Notes: generated by a model not told the origin, from the sequence alone. A stretch of DNA of 64,000 bases from Lysobacterales bacterium (GCA_016703225.1 JADJCM010000001.1:558001-622000); one strand, 5' to 3'. Counted from the first letter of the stretch, positions 30,396 to 40,010 are shown. Program-made: numbers and translations.

Positions 30396-31309
30396 CGCAC
30401 CCGCTCCGCCACCCGCAACACCGCACTGCGCGAGCGCGGGTTTGCGGACTGCTCTGCCTCACCCGCGCTCACGGACTTGCCGATCACACGGAAACGCAAT
30501 GCAGCTTCCGGAGCGGGCGGCAAGCCGCGTCGCACCGGCACTCTTTCGGCATCGCCACGCATGAAGCGCTTGACGATGCGGTCTTCGAGCGAATGGAAAC
30601 TGATCACCGCCAGTCGCCCACCCGCCTTCAATCTCTGCGCGGCGCCTTCCAGCCCCGCCTCGATGTCTTCCAGCTCGCGATTCACCGCGATGCGCAACGC
30701 CTGGAAGGTGCGCGTCGCCGGGTGCTTGGCCATCCAGCCGCCACCACCGAGCGCCTTCGCCACCACCGCGGCGAGTTGCGCGGTCCGCGTGATCGGAGCC
30801 TCGGCCCGCGCCGCCACGATGAACTTGGCGATGCGCCGGCTCTGCTTCTCCTCTCCGTACGTGAACAACACGTCGGCGATCTCGCGCTCACCCGCCCGCG
30901 CGATCCACTCGGCTGCGCTTTCACCCCGGCTGGAGTCCATGCGCATGTCGAGCGGACCGTCCTGCATGAAGCTGAATCCACGCTCGGGTTCGTCGAGCTG
31001 TGGCGAGGACACGCCCAGGTCGAGCAACACGCCGTCGAGTCCAGCCGCGGTCGCGTCCCACTCGGCCAGCGTCGCGAAGCTGTCGTGCCGATATGCGACA
31101 CGGGCATCACGCGCAGCCCAATCGGCCGCGACCCGGATTGCGTCCGGATCCTTGTCCATCACCAGCAGACGGCCGTCCGGACCGAGGCGCGAGAGGATCT
31201 CGCCCGCATGCCCACCGCGCCCGAAGGTGCCGTCGAGGTAAACCCCGTCCGGCCGGATCGCGAGCGCCGCGAGCGTTTCGTCCCGCAATACCGGCACGTG
31301 CACGCCCAT
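30392..31309 (-). CDS. rsmH: 16S rRNA (cytosine1402-N4)-methyltransferase RsmH
   Basis: RsmH methylates C1402 in the ribosomal P site. The 305-residue product starts at MGVHVPVLRDETLAAL, preceded by an AGGAAGG ribosome binding site. The SAM-binding loop is DGTFGRGGHAGEIL, followed by the DLGVSSPQLDEPERGFSF motif. It pairs functionally with RsmI, encoded near 58 kb here, which modifies the same nucleotide. Confidence 0.97.
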   Translation of the reverse strand: MGVHVPVLRDETLAALAIRPDGVYLDGTFGRGGHAGEILSRLGPDGRLLVMDKDPDAIRVAADWAARDARVAYRHDSFATLAEWDATAAGLDGVLLDLGVSSPQLDEPERGFSFMQDGPLDMRMDSSRGESAAEWIARAGEREIADVLFTYGEEKQSRRIAKFIVAARAEAPITRTAQLAAVVAKALGGGGWMAKHPATRTFQALRIAVNRELEDIEAGLEGAAQRLKAGGRLAVISFHSLEDRIVKRFMRGDAERVPVRRGLPPAPEAALRFRVIGKSVSAGEAEQSANPRSRSAVLRVAERVR

Positions 31310-31353
31310 CTGCCCTTCCTGCTTTCCGACGTCGCGTTTACGCGCGCCGCCGC

Positions 31354-31800
31354 TCACAAGCTCAACTTCGACATCTCGGGGGTGACCGCGCTCTCGCCGA
31401 TCGTCATCGCGATCTGGCGCGGGTGCGCTTCTTCCGCCCACAACTCGAATTTCGATCCCATGCCGAGCAGCACGGCGTTCTTGCCGAGCCCGGTCGCCGT
31501 GCGCTGGCTCGCCGGCACCAGCACCCGGCCGTTGCCGTCGACATCGACGTGACAGGCGGCACCGACCAGCTTCAGCTGCAGGTTGCGGTGCGCAGCCACG
31601 GTGCGCGTCAGGCTGTTCACTTCGTCGCGGACCTTTTCCCAGTCGCGCACCGGCAGCAGCCACAGGCAACCCTGCTCGAACGGGTTGTAGGTAAAGACCA
31701 AGCGATTCCCGCACTGGGACGCAATCAGCTCGCGATGGGCCGTCGGAATGGACATCCGGCCCTTGTCGTCGATGGTGATGGCGGTCTCGCCCTGGAACAT
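31354..31800 (-). CDS. mraZ: Transcriptional regulator MraZ
   Basis: MraZ binds repeats in its own promoter and controls the dcw operon. The 148-residue product starts at MFQGETAITIDDKGRMSIP and has two AbrB-like swapped-hairpin halves, with DxxGR motifs in each (DDKGR and DGNGR). I use the ATG at 31800 instead of 31812: GGGGA precedes it and the family starts with MFxG. It is the first gene of the cluster. Confidence 0.96.
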   Translation of the reverse strand: MFQGETAITIDDKGRMSIPTAHRELIASQCGNRLVFTYNPFEQGCLWLLPVRDWEKVRDEVNSLTRTVAAHRNLQLKLVGAACHVDVDGNGRVLVPASQRTATGLGKNAVLLGMGSKFELWAEEAHPRQIAMTIGESAVTPEMSKLSL

Positions 31801-31805
31801 AGATC

Positions 31806-31850
31806 CCCACAAAAACCCACGGAATTCCCGTTTTTCTCACGGGAACCCAC
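31806..31850 (-). promoter_or_regulatory. MraZ operator: five boxes at exact 10-bp spacing
   Basis: Reading the minus strand toward mraZ, 5-bp boxes recur every 10 bp: GTGGG (31850-31846), GTGAG (31840-31836), CGGGA (31830-31826), GTGGG (31820-31816) and GTGGG (31810-31806). The last box ends 5 nt before the ATG. MraZ is known to bind TGGG-type direct repeats with 5-bp spacers ahead of its own gene. Three boxes are perfect, one has a single mismatch and one is degenerate. The boxes also overlap the ribosome binding site. Confidence 0.85.
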
Positions 31851-31877
31851 CTTAGACCCGCGACTGGAGCGCGTCAA
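31851..31877 (-). promoter_or_regulatory. Candidate mraZ/dcw promoter
   Basis: TTGACG (minus strand, 31877-31872) is a good -35. TCTAAG (31856-31851) is a fair -10, but with a short 15-nt spacer. The -10 directly abuts the first MraZ box, so a bound repressor would block RNA polymerase. TAAGGT with a 17-nt spacer is an alternative -10. Confidence 0.45.
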
Positions 31878-32108
31878 GAACTGTGGACGGGATTTTTTGG
31901 GAGCTTTGCCAGGCACTTCCGGCGCAAAGGATTCGCTGCGTCGCAGCAAGATCCGGCGTCGGATGAATACGTTTGCAGTCTGTGACCAAGTCGGTGCAGG
32001 CGGATGATCGCCGCCTATAGTCGGTTCCGCCCGCAACGCGACCGGCGAGACACCGGCGCCCGCGGTTTCCGTCATGTCATGCGCCGTCCCTGGGGAGGGA
32101 GTAGCCCG

Positions 32109-34427
32109 ATGTTCACGTCCATCCGAATGGCGCGCCGCCTGGCGCTGGCCATGCTGGTCCTGCTGTGCGCCGTGTTTCCGGCGCAATCCGCGATCAACAC
32201 GCTGCAACTCGGCGCGAAGTACGACGCGACCGCGGCCAACATCGACTTCAAGGTGTTCTCGTCGCGCGCCACTCGCATCGAGCTGTGGATCTACAAGACG
32301 CCGGCGGGTGCACAACAAGTCGTGCGTTACGTGATGAAGAAAAACGCCACAACGAATGTCTGGTCGAAGACGGTCAGCGTCGCGACCCTGCGCAACAGTT
32401 ATGGCGTGACCGGCACGGTCTACTACGGCTTCCGCGCCTGGGGCCCGAACTGGCCGTACCACAGCAGCTGGAGCAAGGGCAGCAGCATCGGCTTCCTCAG
32501 CGATGTCGATGCGAATGGCAATCGCTTCAATCCGAACAAGCTCCTGCTCGACCCGTACGCGCGCGAGATCAGCCAGGACCCGAACACGCCAACCTGCCTC
32601 GACGGCACCGTCTATGCGAGTGGTGCCAGCCATCGCCACAAGGACAGCGGCACCTGCGCACCGAAGGGCATCGTGCTCGCCGCCGCCAGCGGTTCCATCG
32701 GCAGCAAACCGACACGCGCGTTCAAGGACGACATCGTCTACGAAGTGCATGCGCGCGGGCTGACCATGAACGACACCGCGGTCGCGGCGAACCTGCGCGG
32801 CACCTATGCCGGTGCGGCGACCAAGGCCGCCTACCTCGCCAGTCTCGGCATCACCGCGGTCGAATTCCTGCCGGTGCAGGAAACCCAGAACGCGACCAAC
32901 GACGTCGACCCGAACTCGGACAGCGGCGACAACTACTGGGGCTACATGACCCTGAACTACTTCGCGCCGGATCGCCGCTACGCGTCCGACAAGAGCGCCG
33001 GCGGCCCGACGCGCGAATGGCGGGCGATGGTCAAGGCCTTCCACGATGTCGGCATCAAGGTCTACATCGACGTCGTGTACAACCACACCGGCGAAGGCGG
33101 TGCCTGGGGCGGCAGCGACGGACTCACCGTCTACAACCTGCTGTCCTGGCGCGGTCTCGACAATCCGACCTACTACTCGCTGACCAACGACAAACAATAT
33201 TCCTGGGACAACACCGGCGTCGGCGGCAACTACAACACGCGCAACGGCACCGCGCAGAACCTGATCGTCGACTCGCTTGCCTACTGGCGCGACACGCTCG
33301 GCGTCGACGGCTTTCGTTTCGACCTGGCCTCGGTGCTCGGCAACAGCTGCGAACATGGCTGCTTCAACTTCGCCAAGATGGACGCGAACAACGCGCTCAA
33401 TCGCATCGTGCGCGAACTGCCGCCGCGCGCTGCTGCCGGCGGCAGCGGCATCGACCTGATCGCCGAACCGTGGGCGATCGGCGGCAACTCGTACCAAGTC
33501 GGCGGCTTCCCGAGCGGCTGGATCGAATGGAACGGCAAGTTCCGCGACGACCTGCGCAAGAAGCAGAACCAGCTCGGGCTCGAGACAGTCACGATGGGCA
33601 CGCTGGCCTCGCGCTTCGCCGGGTCCTCCGACCTTTACGGCGACGACGGCCGCAAGCCATGGCACTCGGTCAACTTCATGGTTGCGCACGACGGCTTCAC
33701 GCTCGCCGATCTGTACGCCTACAACAGCAAGCAGAACAACCAGCCCTGGCCGTATGGGCCTTCGGACGGTGGCGAAGACCACAACCTCAGCTGGGACCAG
33801 GGCGGTGTCGCCAGCCTGCAGCGCCAGGCAGCGCGCACCGGCATGGCCTTCCAGCTGCTTTCAGCCGGCGTGCCGATGTTGACCGGTGGCGACGAGATGC
33901 TGCGCACCCAGTTCGGCAACAACAACACCTACAACCTCGACTCGGCCGCGAACTGGCTGCTGTGGACGCTGGACGCGCAGGACCAGGACTTCAAGACCTA
34001 CACCCAGCGCCTGATCGCGTTCCGCAAGGCGCACCCGGCCCTGCGTCCGCTGAACTTCTATTCGGCCGCCGATGGCAATGGCAACGTGATGGAGCAGCTG
34101 CGCTGGTTCAAGCCCGATGGCGGTGTCGCCGATGCGGCCTATTTCAACAGCAGCTCGAACCACGCGATCGCATGGCGCATCGACGGCAGCGAGTTCGGCG
34201 ATCCGGCGAGCGCGATCTATGTCGCCTACAACAGCTGGTCGAGCCAGGTGAATTTCACCCTGCCCTGGCCCGGCGCCGGCAAGCAGTGGTATCGCGTGAC
34301 CGACACGTCTGCCTGGAACGAAGGCGCGAACACGGTCGTGTCGCCCGGCTCGGAAGCGCTGATCGGTGGCGAGTGGACCAGCTACGGCCTGCAAGGCCGC
34401 GCGCTGCTGGTACTGATCGCGAAATAG
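32109..34427 (+). CDS. Secreted isoamylase (glycogen debranching enzyme, GH13)
   Basis: The product hydrolyses alpha-1,6 branches of glycogen or amylopectin. The 772-residue protein starts at MFTSIRMARRLALAM, with a clear signal peptide ending near PAQSA and GGGAGGG upstream. After an N-terminal beta domain comes the GH13 barrel. D321 opens region I (DVVYNHT), D405 is the nucleophile (GFRFDLASV), E453 the acid/base (AEPW) and H527-D528 region IV. Long stretches match what I remember of the Pseudomonas amyloderamosa isoamylase, such as YYGYRAWGPNWPY-like and SDVDANGNRFNPNKLLLDPY. The location between mraZ and rnpB is unusual. TATAGT at 32016-32021 is a possible -10. Confidence 0.93.
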   Translation: MFTSIRMARRLALAMLVLLCAVFPAQSAINTLQLGAKYDATAANIDFKVFSSRATRIELWIYKTPAGAQQVVRYVMKKNATTNVWSKTVSVATLRNSYGVTGTVYYGFRAWGPNWPYHSSWSKGSSIGFLSDVDANGNRFNPNKLLLDPYAREISQDPNTPTCLDGTVYASGASHRHKDSGTCAPKGIVLAAASGSIGSKPTRAFKDDIVYEVHARGLTMNDTAVAANLRGTYAGAATKAAYLASLGITAVEFLPVQETQNATNDVDPNSDSGDNYWGYMTLNYFAPDRRYASDKSAGGPTREWRAMVKAFHDVGIKVYIDVVYNHTGEGGAWGGSDGLTVYNLLSWRGLDNPTYYSLTNDKQYSWDNTGVGGNYNTRNGTAQNLIVDSLAYWRDTLGVDGFRFDLASVLGNSCEHGCFNFAKMDANNALNRIVRELPPRAAAGGSGIDLIAEPWAIGGNSYQVGGFPSGWIEWNGKFRDDLRKKQNQLGLETVTMGTLASRFAGSSDLYGDDGRKPWHSVNFMVAHDGFTLADLYAYNSKQNNQPWPYGPSDGGEDHNLSWDQGGVASLQRQAARTGMAFQLLSAGVPMLTGGDEMLRTQFGNNNTYNLDSAANWLLWTLDAQDQDFKTYTQRLIAFRKAHPALRPLNFYSAADGNGNVMEQLRWFKPDGGVADAAYFNSSSNHAIAWRIDGSEFGDPASAIYVAYNSWSSQVNFTLPWPGAGKQWYRVTDTSAWNEGANTVVSPGSEALIGGEWTSYGLQGRALLVLIAK

Positions 34428-34455
34428 CGAGCCAACCTTTGTGGGTCCAGCTCTT

Positions 34456-34514
34456 GTGGGTCCAGCTTCAGCTGGACGCTCTTCGCGAGAGCGTCCGACT
34501 GAAGTCGGACCCAC
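34456..34514. repeat. REP-like 59-nt double palindrome between isoamylase and rnpB
   Basis: Two 27-nt arms flank a 5-nt loop and pair with each other almost completely, from GTGGGTCC at 34456 to GGACCCAC ending at 34514. Each arm also holds its own small palindrome (TCCAGCTTCAGCTGGA and TCCGACTGAAGTCGGA). A truncated copy of the left arm precedes it at 34440-34452. This is the form of REP elements mobilised by RAYT transposases. It lies exactly between two converging transcripts and could terminate or protect both. Confidence 0.75.
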
Positions 34515-34527
34515 GAAAGACAAGTGC

Positions 34528-34876
<349 letters not shown>

Positions 34877-34884
34877 GCGCGGGC

Positions 34885-34890
34885 AGTGTA
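34885..34890 (-). promoter_or_regulatory. Probable -10 element of rnpB
   Basis: TACACT on the minus strand lies 8 nt before the predicted RNA 5' end and is followed by a GC-rich discriminator (GCCCGCGC), as in stable-RNA promoters. I see no convincing -35 at 16-18 nt. Confidence 0.5.
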
Positions 34891-34975
34891 GCGGCGAATG
34901 CGAAACAGCGACTGACCAAACGATTCGGGTGCGCGCCTGCCGCTAGCATCGCGCCACCGCGATCCGGACCCCACC

Positions 34976-36434
34976 ATGGCCTCACTTCCCCTGGTTGCCA
35001 CTGTCGCCCTGTTCGCGGCCACCGCCGCATCGGCCGCGGTGTTCACGCCACCGCGCAGCGCCGACGACCTCTCGAACCCGCACAAGGGTTTCCTGCTCTG
35101 GGGCACCACCTTCGCCCAGGATGGCGGCGTCGACAACTTCCACGGCGCGCACCTGTACCACGTACGTGCCCTGGCGCGAAGTGGAGAGCGCCGACCAGGT
35201 GTTCGACTGGACGCTGTTCGAGTCTCGCCACATCGACCCGATCGTCGCCGCCGATCCCGCAGCGACCTTCGTGCTGCGCCTGGTCGCCGACTATCCCGAC
35301 GGCAGCGCCAGCGGCATCGACCACTACTACACCGGTGGCAGCAACACCCGCGACTACCCGCTGTTCCTGGAACAACCGCCCTGGTCGATCGCCGGCGTCA
35401 ACTACGCCAGCTGCGACGGCGACGGCCCGGGCCGAGCCCCCGACTGGAACGATCCCGACTTTGCCACCCAGGCGGCGCAGCTGGTGGCCGCACTCGCCGA
35501 CCGCTACGACGGCGACGCGCGCATCAGCGCGATCCAGGTCGGCCTGCTCGGACTCTGGGGCGAGTGGCACCAGAGCGGTTGCGAGGCACTCGCACCCGGC
35601 GATGCGGTGAAACTGGCGGTGCGCGACGCCTACGTGCAGCAGTTCGCGCAGACACCGCTGCAGACGCGCTATGCGCGCAGCATCGACGTCGGCGACAGCG
35701 GTTTCGGCTTCCACGAGGACTACTTCCCCTCGTTCACCGCGTCCTGCTCGCGCTACGCCCCACCGCTGCCGCTGTGCGACGACAGCGGCGACTGGAACCT
35801 GGAGTACGCGCTCACCCACCAGTCGCCACAGGCGCGCGACAACTGGCGCGTGAATCCGATCTCGGGCGAGAGTCCGCTGCCAGCGCAGCAGGACGTCTGG
35901 GTCACGCGCCAGGCGGTGATCGAAGACCTGATCGCGGCTTACCACCTGAGTTTCCTCGGCCCGGCCGGAAAGCACGAACAGGCCGGAAACGGCGCAGCGA
36001 TGGCCGCGCTCAAGCGGCGCCTCGGTTACCAGTTGCACCTGGATCGGGTCGAAGTGCCGGACCCCTGGCCGGTGGGCAGCGCCATGCCGATCGCACTGAC
36101 CCTGGCCAACAGCGGCTCGGCGCCGCTTTACCATGACTACCGCCTGCGGCTGGAACTTCTGGATGGCGGATCCACCGTGGTGGCCACCTGCGCCCTGGCC
36201 GACGACCTGCGCACACTCCTGCCCGGCCCCAGCGCGGTACTCAACGCGAGCTGCACGCTGCCGGCTGCGCTCGCGCCCGGCTCGTACGCGCTGCGCGCGG
36301 CCGTGATCGCGACCGCACCCGCGCGCCCGCCGCTACTGCTGCAGAGCAGCCCGCGCGACCCACAGGGCCGCGTGCAGTTGGGAGCAGTGACGCTGACCAC
36401 CTCGTCGACCCTGTTCGCCGACGGCTTCGAGTAG
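34976..36434 (+). pseudogene. Frameshifted secreted DUF4832-like protein with C-terminal LFADGFE tail
   Basis: The signal peptide and the motif NPHKGFLLWGTTF are read in the frame starting at 34976. The rest of the domain (VPWREVESADQVFDW onward, including GLLGLWGEWHQ) is read one base later. The frames cross at 35159-35166, so removing one base restores a ~485-residue protein. The NPxxG start, PW..E pattern and GLWGEWH motif resemble DUF4832 proteins, which have a glycosidase-like TIM barrel followed by a beta-sandwich. The C-terminus LFADGFE recurs in two other secreted proteins of this window. It may be a true pseudogene or a sequencing indel. No stop codon interrupts either frame near the crossing. 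Confidence 0.75.
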
Positions 36435-36520
36435 GGTCGCACGCGAAAACGGCCCGCATCCCTGCAGGCCGTCGTTCACTCGATGCCCTGAGAGCGGCGT
36501 CCCGCCGCGATTCCCGTCAC

Positions 36521-37009
36521 TCAGATGCGGAAGAAGCGGATCAGCCCGAGCAGCACGGCGCGCACCGGTCCCGGTGCGGTGGCGGCATCGATGGTGGTGC
36601 CATTCACGACCAAGCTGCCGGAAAGATTCACGCTCTCGTCGTTGCGAACCACTTTCAGGTCGACGAAGGCGATCGTGAGTTGCTGCGGGGCTCCCCCGGT
36701 ACTGCTGGGGGGGTTGCCCGACAGCACCAGCTGGCCGTCGTAGGTGACCGTGACGAGTTCGCCGTCGCGGGCGACTTCCTGGGTCATGGTGCCGTCGGCG
36801 TAGCGGTTTTCATCGCGCGGGTGAAAGCTGGTGAACGTTGCCTCGGCGATACGGCTGCCGCTCTCCGGTCCGAGCGCACCAGCCGACTCGATCACGGCGC
36901 TGCCGTTCCAGTCGTCGCGGATGGTGGTGTTGCGTTCGAAACTCAGGCCGGCGCTGGCGGCCATCGACACGGCGCCAAGCGCCAGTGCAAACAGGGTCTT
37001 CTTGAACAT
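36521..37009 (-). CDS. Secreted protein of unknown function
   Basis: The 162-residue product starts at MFKKTLFALALGAVSMAASAG, a clean signal peptide with cleavage expected after ASA. GGAGAG lies upstream. The rest is rich in beta-type residues, with no motif I recognise, and ends in a hydrophobic patch (VRAVLLGLIRFFRI), which is odd for a soluble periplasmic protein and may be an anchor or interface. It stands alone between a convergent gene and the co-directional dihydropyrimidinase gene. Confidence 0.7.
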   Translation of the reverse strand: MFKKTLFALALGAVSMAASAGLSFERNTTIRDDWNGSAVIESAGALGPESGSRIAEATFTSFHPRDENRYADGTMTQEVARDGELVTVTYDGQLVLSGNPPSSTGGAPQQLTIAFVDLKVVRNDESVNLSGSLVVNGTTIDAATAPGPVRAVLLGLIRFFRI

Positions 37010-37126
37010 GACGGTCTCTCCGATAGTGGTCAGTGGGGAAACCGCCGTGGCCAGCGGTCGGCTTCGAATCACCACAACGCGGGAGTTTCGGATCGGTTGA
37101 CAGGGCAGCCGATCGGGCTTGCACGC

Positions 37127-38539
37127 TTATCCGCTCCGCTTCCTCACCGCCTCGTAATAGGACCCGTTCGTTGGCCGCGGCAGGTAGCGGCCGTAGCCGC
37201 GGCGGGCGCGCAGGTCGCCGTTGATCCAGGCGAGATGGCCGCGGGTGAAGGTGTGGGTGGCGACGCCTTGCACGGTGCGGCCTTCGAAGATGTTGTAGTC
37301 GACGTTCTGGTGGTGCGTTTGCGCCGAGATCGTGCGCGAGCCGTTCGGGTCCCAGAGCACCAGGTCGGCGTCGGCGCCGACGCGCAGCGAACCCTTCTTC
37401 GGATAGAGGTTGAAGATCTGCGCCGCGTTGGTGCTGGTCACCTTCACGAACTCGTTTGGTGTCAGCCGGCCGCTGTTCACGCCGTAGTGCCAGAGCACCG
37501 ACATGCGGTCCTCGATGCCGCCGCAGCCGTTGGGGATCTTGGTGAAGTCGTCCTTGCCGGCGGCCTTCTGCGGGGCGCAGAAGCAGCAGTGGTCGGTCGC
37601 CGTCGTCTGCAGATGGCCCGCCTGCAGACCCTGCCACAACGCGCGCTGGTGTTCCTTGGCGCGGAACGGCGGGCTCATCACATGCGCGGCGGCGCGGGTG
37701 AAATCGGTATCGCGATAGACCGAGTCATCGATCACCAGATGTCCGGCCAGCACTTCGCCGAAGACGCGCTGGCCTTCGTTGCGCGCGCGCGTGATCGCCT
37801 CCAGCGACTGCCGTGCCGAGTTGTGCACGATGTACAGCGGTGCGCCGAGCACTTCGGCGATGCGGATCGCGCGGTTCGCGGCCTCGCCTTCGACCGCCGG
37901 CGGTCGCGACAACGGATGCCCTTCCGGACCGGTGATGCCGCGCGCCAGCAACTGCTTCTGCAGGCGGAACACCAATTCGCCATTCTCGGCATGCACGGTC
38001 GGCAGCGCGCCGAGTTCGAGGCAACGGGTGAAGCTGTTCACCAGCACCTCGTCGTCGCACATGATCGCGTTCTTGTAGGCCATGAAGTGCTTGAAGCTGG
38101 ACACGCCGTGTTCCTGCGCCAGCGTGCCCATGTCGCGGTGCACCGACTCGTCCCACCAGGTGACGGCAACGTGGAAGGCGTAGTCGGACGCTGCCTTCTC
38201 GGCCCAGCCGCGCCAGGTCCGGAATGCTTCCATCAACGACTGCTTCGGTGCCGGGATCACGAAATCGATGATGCTGGTGGTGCCACCGGCCAGTCCTGCC
38301 GCGGTGCCGCTGTAGAAATCCTCGGAGGTCACCGTGCCCATGAACGGCAACTCCATGTGCGTATGCGGATCGATCCCGCCCGGCATCACGAGTTGCCCAC
38401 CGGCATCGATCACCTGCGCGCCGCTCGGCGCCTCCAGGTTTTCACCGACCGCCGCGATCACGCCACCGCGGATCAGCAGGTCACCACGCACGCTCAGCTC
38501 GGCATCGATCAGTGTGCCGCCACGAATCAGGGTGTCCAT
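37127..38539 (-). CDS. hydA: Dihydropyrimidinase
   Basis: The enzyme opens the ring of dihydrouracil to N-carbamoyl-beta-alanine. The 470-residue amidohydrolase has metal ligands H59 and H61 (DPHTHMELP), K150 as the expected carboxylated lysine (SSFKHFMAYK), later histidines in VHAENGE and YIVHNSA, and the catalytic aspartate in TATDHC. It ends the preT-preA-transporter-hydA operon, with 1 nt between it and the transporter gene. Context favours pyrimidine over hydantoin substrates. Confidence 0.94.
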   Translation of the reverse strand: MDTLIRGGTLIDAELSVRGDLLIRGGVIAAVGENLEAPSGAQVIDAGGQLVMPGGIDPHTHMELPFMGTVTSEDFYSGTAAGLAGGTTSIIDFVIPAPKQSLMEAFRTWRGWAEKAASDYAFHVAVTWWDESVHRDMGTLAQEHGVSSFKHFMAYKNAIMCDDEVLVNSFTRCLELGALPTVHAENGELVFRLQKQLLARGITGPEGHPLSRPPAVEGEAANRAIRIAEVLGAPLYIVHNSARQSLEAITRARNEGQRVFGEVLAGHLVIDDSVYRDTDFTRAAAHVMSPPFRAKEHQRALWQGLQAGHLQTTATDHCCFCAPQKAAGKDDFTKIPNGCGGIEDRMSVLWHYGVNSGRLTPNEFVKVTSTNAAQIFNLYPKKGSLRVGADADLVLWDPNGSRTISAQTHHQNVDYNIFEGRTVQGVATHTFTRGHLAWINGDLRARRGYGRYLPRPTNGSYYEAVRKRSG

Positions 38540-38540
38540 G

Positions 38541-40010
38541 TCACTTCTCGCGCTTGGTCAACAGAAGATAGACAGCCGCCGCAACGATCAGCCCGACGAA
38601 CCACGCGTACGCATAGATCGCATCGAAGATCGCTGGCAACGAGTCGACGAAACCGGCGGCTTTCAGGAACCCCGGCAGGTTCGGCAATACGCCGAGGATC
38701 AAGGCGAGGAACGCGACCGGGTTGTAGCCGCTGCGGTAGCTGTAGCGGCCGCCTTCCTTGAACAGTTCTTCGCTGTCGAGCTCGGTGCGGCGGATGATGA
38801 AGTAGTCGGCGAGCATGATGCCGGCGATCGGACCGAGCAGGGCCGAATAACCGATCAGCCAGGTGAAGATGTAGGCGCCGGTGGTCTCGAGCAGCTTCCA
38901 CGGGAACATCGCGATGCCGATGCCGGCGGTGATGTAGCCGCCCATCTTGAACGAGATCCGACGCGGGCTGAGATTCGAGAAACCGTTCGCGGGCGCGACC
39001 ACGTTGGCGGCGAGGTTGGTGGTGATGGTTGCGAGCACCAAGGCGAACAGCGCCAGGATCACACCCAAGCCACCCATGCGTTCGGTCAGCTTGACCGGGT
39101 CCCAGATCGCTTCGCCGTAGATGATCACCGTCGCCGAAGTGACGGCGACACCGACGAAGGCGAGTGCGGCCATCGGAATCGGCAGGCCGAGCGCCTGGCC
39201 GATCACCTGGTCGCGCTGGCTGCGCGCGAAGCGGGTGAAGTCCGGGATGTTCAGCGCCAGTGTCGCCCAGAACCCGACCATCGCCGTCAGCGACGGCCAG
39301 AACACGCTGAAGAACTGACCCTCGCGTTCACCACCGGGCGCGAATTTCGAAGGTGTGGACAACATCGGCCCGAAGCCGTCGGCGCGATCCCAGGCCCAGT
39401 AAAGCAGCGCGCCGCACATCGCGATCAGCACCGGCGCCGCCCACAACTCGAGCCAGCGGATCGACTCGGTGCCGTTCTTGATGAACCACACGTGCAGCAA
39501 CCAGAACGCGAGGAAACAACCGGTCTGGCCGGCATCGATGCCGAGCACCGGCAAGGGATCTCCGTCGAGCGCATTGAAGGTCAGGAGGTTCGCGATCGCG
39601 TAGATCGCGGCGCCGCCGACCCAGGTCTGGATGCCGAACCAGCCGCAGGCGACGAGGCCACGCAGCAGCGCCGGCACCTTCGCGCCGCGCGTGCCGAACG
39701 AGGCGCGCAACAGCACCGGGAACGGAATGCCGTGTTTGGTGCCGGCATGGCCGATCGCGATCATCGGGACCAGCACGATCAGGTTGGCCAACAGGATGGT
39801 GCCGACCGCCTCCTTCCAGGACATGCCCTCGCTGACCAGGCCGGCGGCGATCATGTACGCCGGCACACACACCACCATGCCGACCCACAGCGCCGCGATC
39901 GCCTTCCAGTCCCAGGTGCGATCGTTCTTCGCGGTGGGCATCAGGTCGGTGTTGATCAGATCGAGACTGACCGGCGGCTCCCTGTCGAAGTCCATCGCCT
40001 TCGCACGCAT
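38541..40010 (-). CDS. NCS1 family nucleobase:cation symporter
   Basis: This 489-residue inner-membrane protein has about twelve hydrophobic segments. The N-terminal pattern NTDLMPTAKNDRTWDWKA followed by WVGMVVCVPAYMIA is diagnostic of NCS1 transporters for uracil, allantoin, hydantoin or cytosine. The ATG shares its A with the preA stop (TGATG), so translation is probably coupled. The operon suggests uptake of uracil or dihydrouracil, but the substrate cannot be read from sequence. Confidence 0.92.
   Translation of the reverse strand: MRAKAMDFDREPPVSLDLINTDLMPTAKNDRTWDWKAIAALWVGMVVCVPAYMIAAGLVSEGMSWKEAVGTILLANLIVLVPMIAIGHAGTKHGIPFPVLLRASFGTRGAKVPALLRGLVACGWFGIQTWVGGAAIYAIANLLTFNALDGDPLPVLGIDAGQTGCFLAFWLLHVWFIKNGTESIRWLELWAAPVLIAMCGALLYWAWDRADGFGPMLSTPSKFAPGGEREGQFFSVFWPSLTAMVGFWATLALNIPDFTRFARSQRDQVIGQALGLPIPMAALAFVGVAVTSATVIIYGEAIWDPVKLTERMGGLGVILALFALVLATITTNLAANVVAPANGFSNLSPRRISFKMGGYITAGIGIAMFPWKLLETTGAYIFTWLIGYSALLGPIAGIMLADYFIIRRTELDSEELFKEGGRYSYRSGYNPVAFLALILGVLPNLPGFLKAAGFVDSLPAIFDAIYAYAWFVGLIVAAAVYLLLTKREK

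Noticed and set aside
31725..33782. A 685-codon minus-strand frame across mraZ and the isoamylase
   Set aside because: It is antisense to the isoamylase, which has all four GH13 motifs, and the frame shows low-complexity valine/alanine composition without domains.
36448..36475. ACGGCC...GGCCGT stem between the DUF4832-like gene and the next gene
   Set aside because: It has short arms, a long loop and no T-run. It may be chance in GC-rich DNA.
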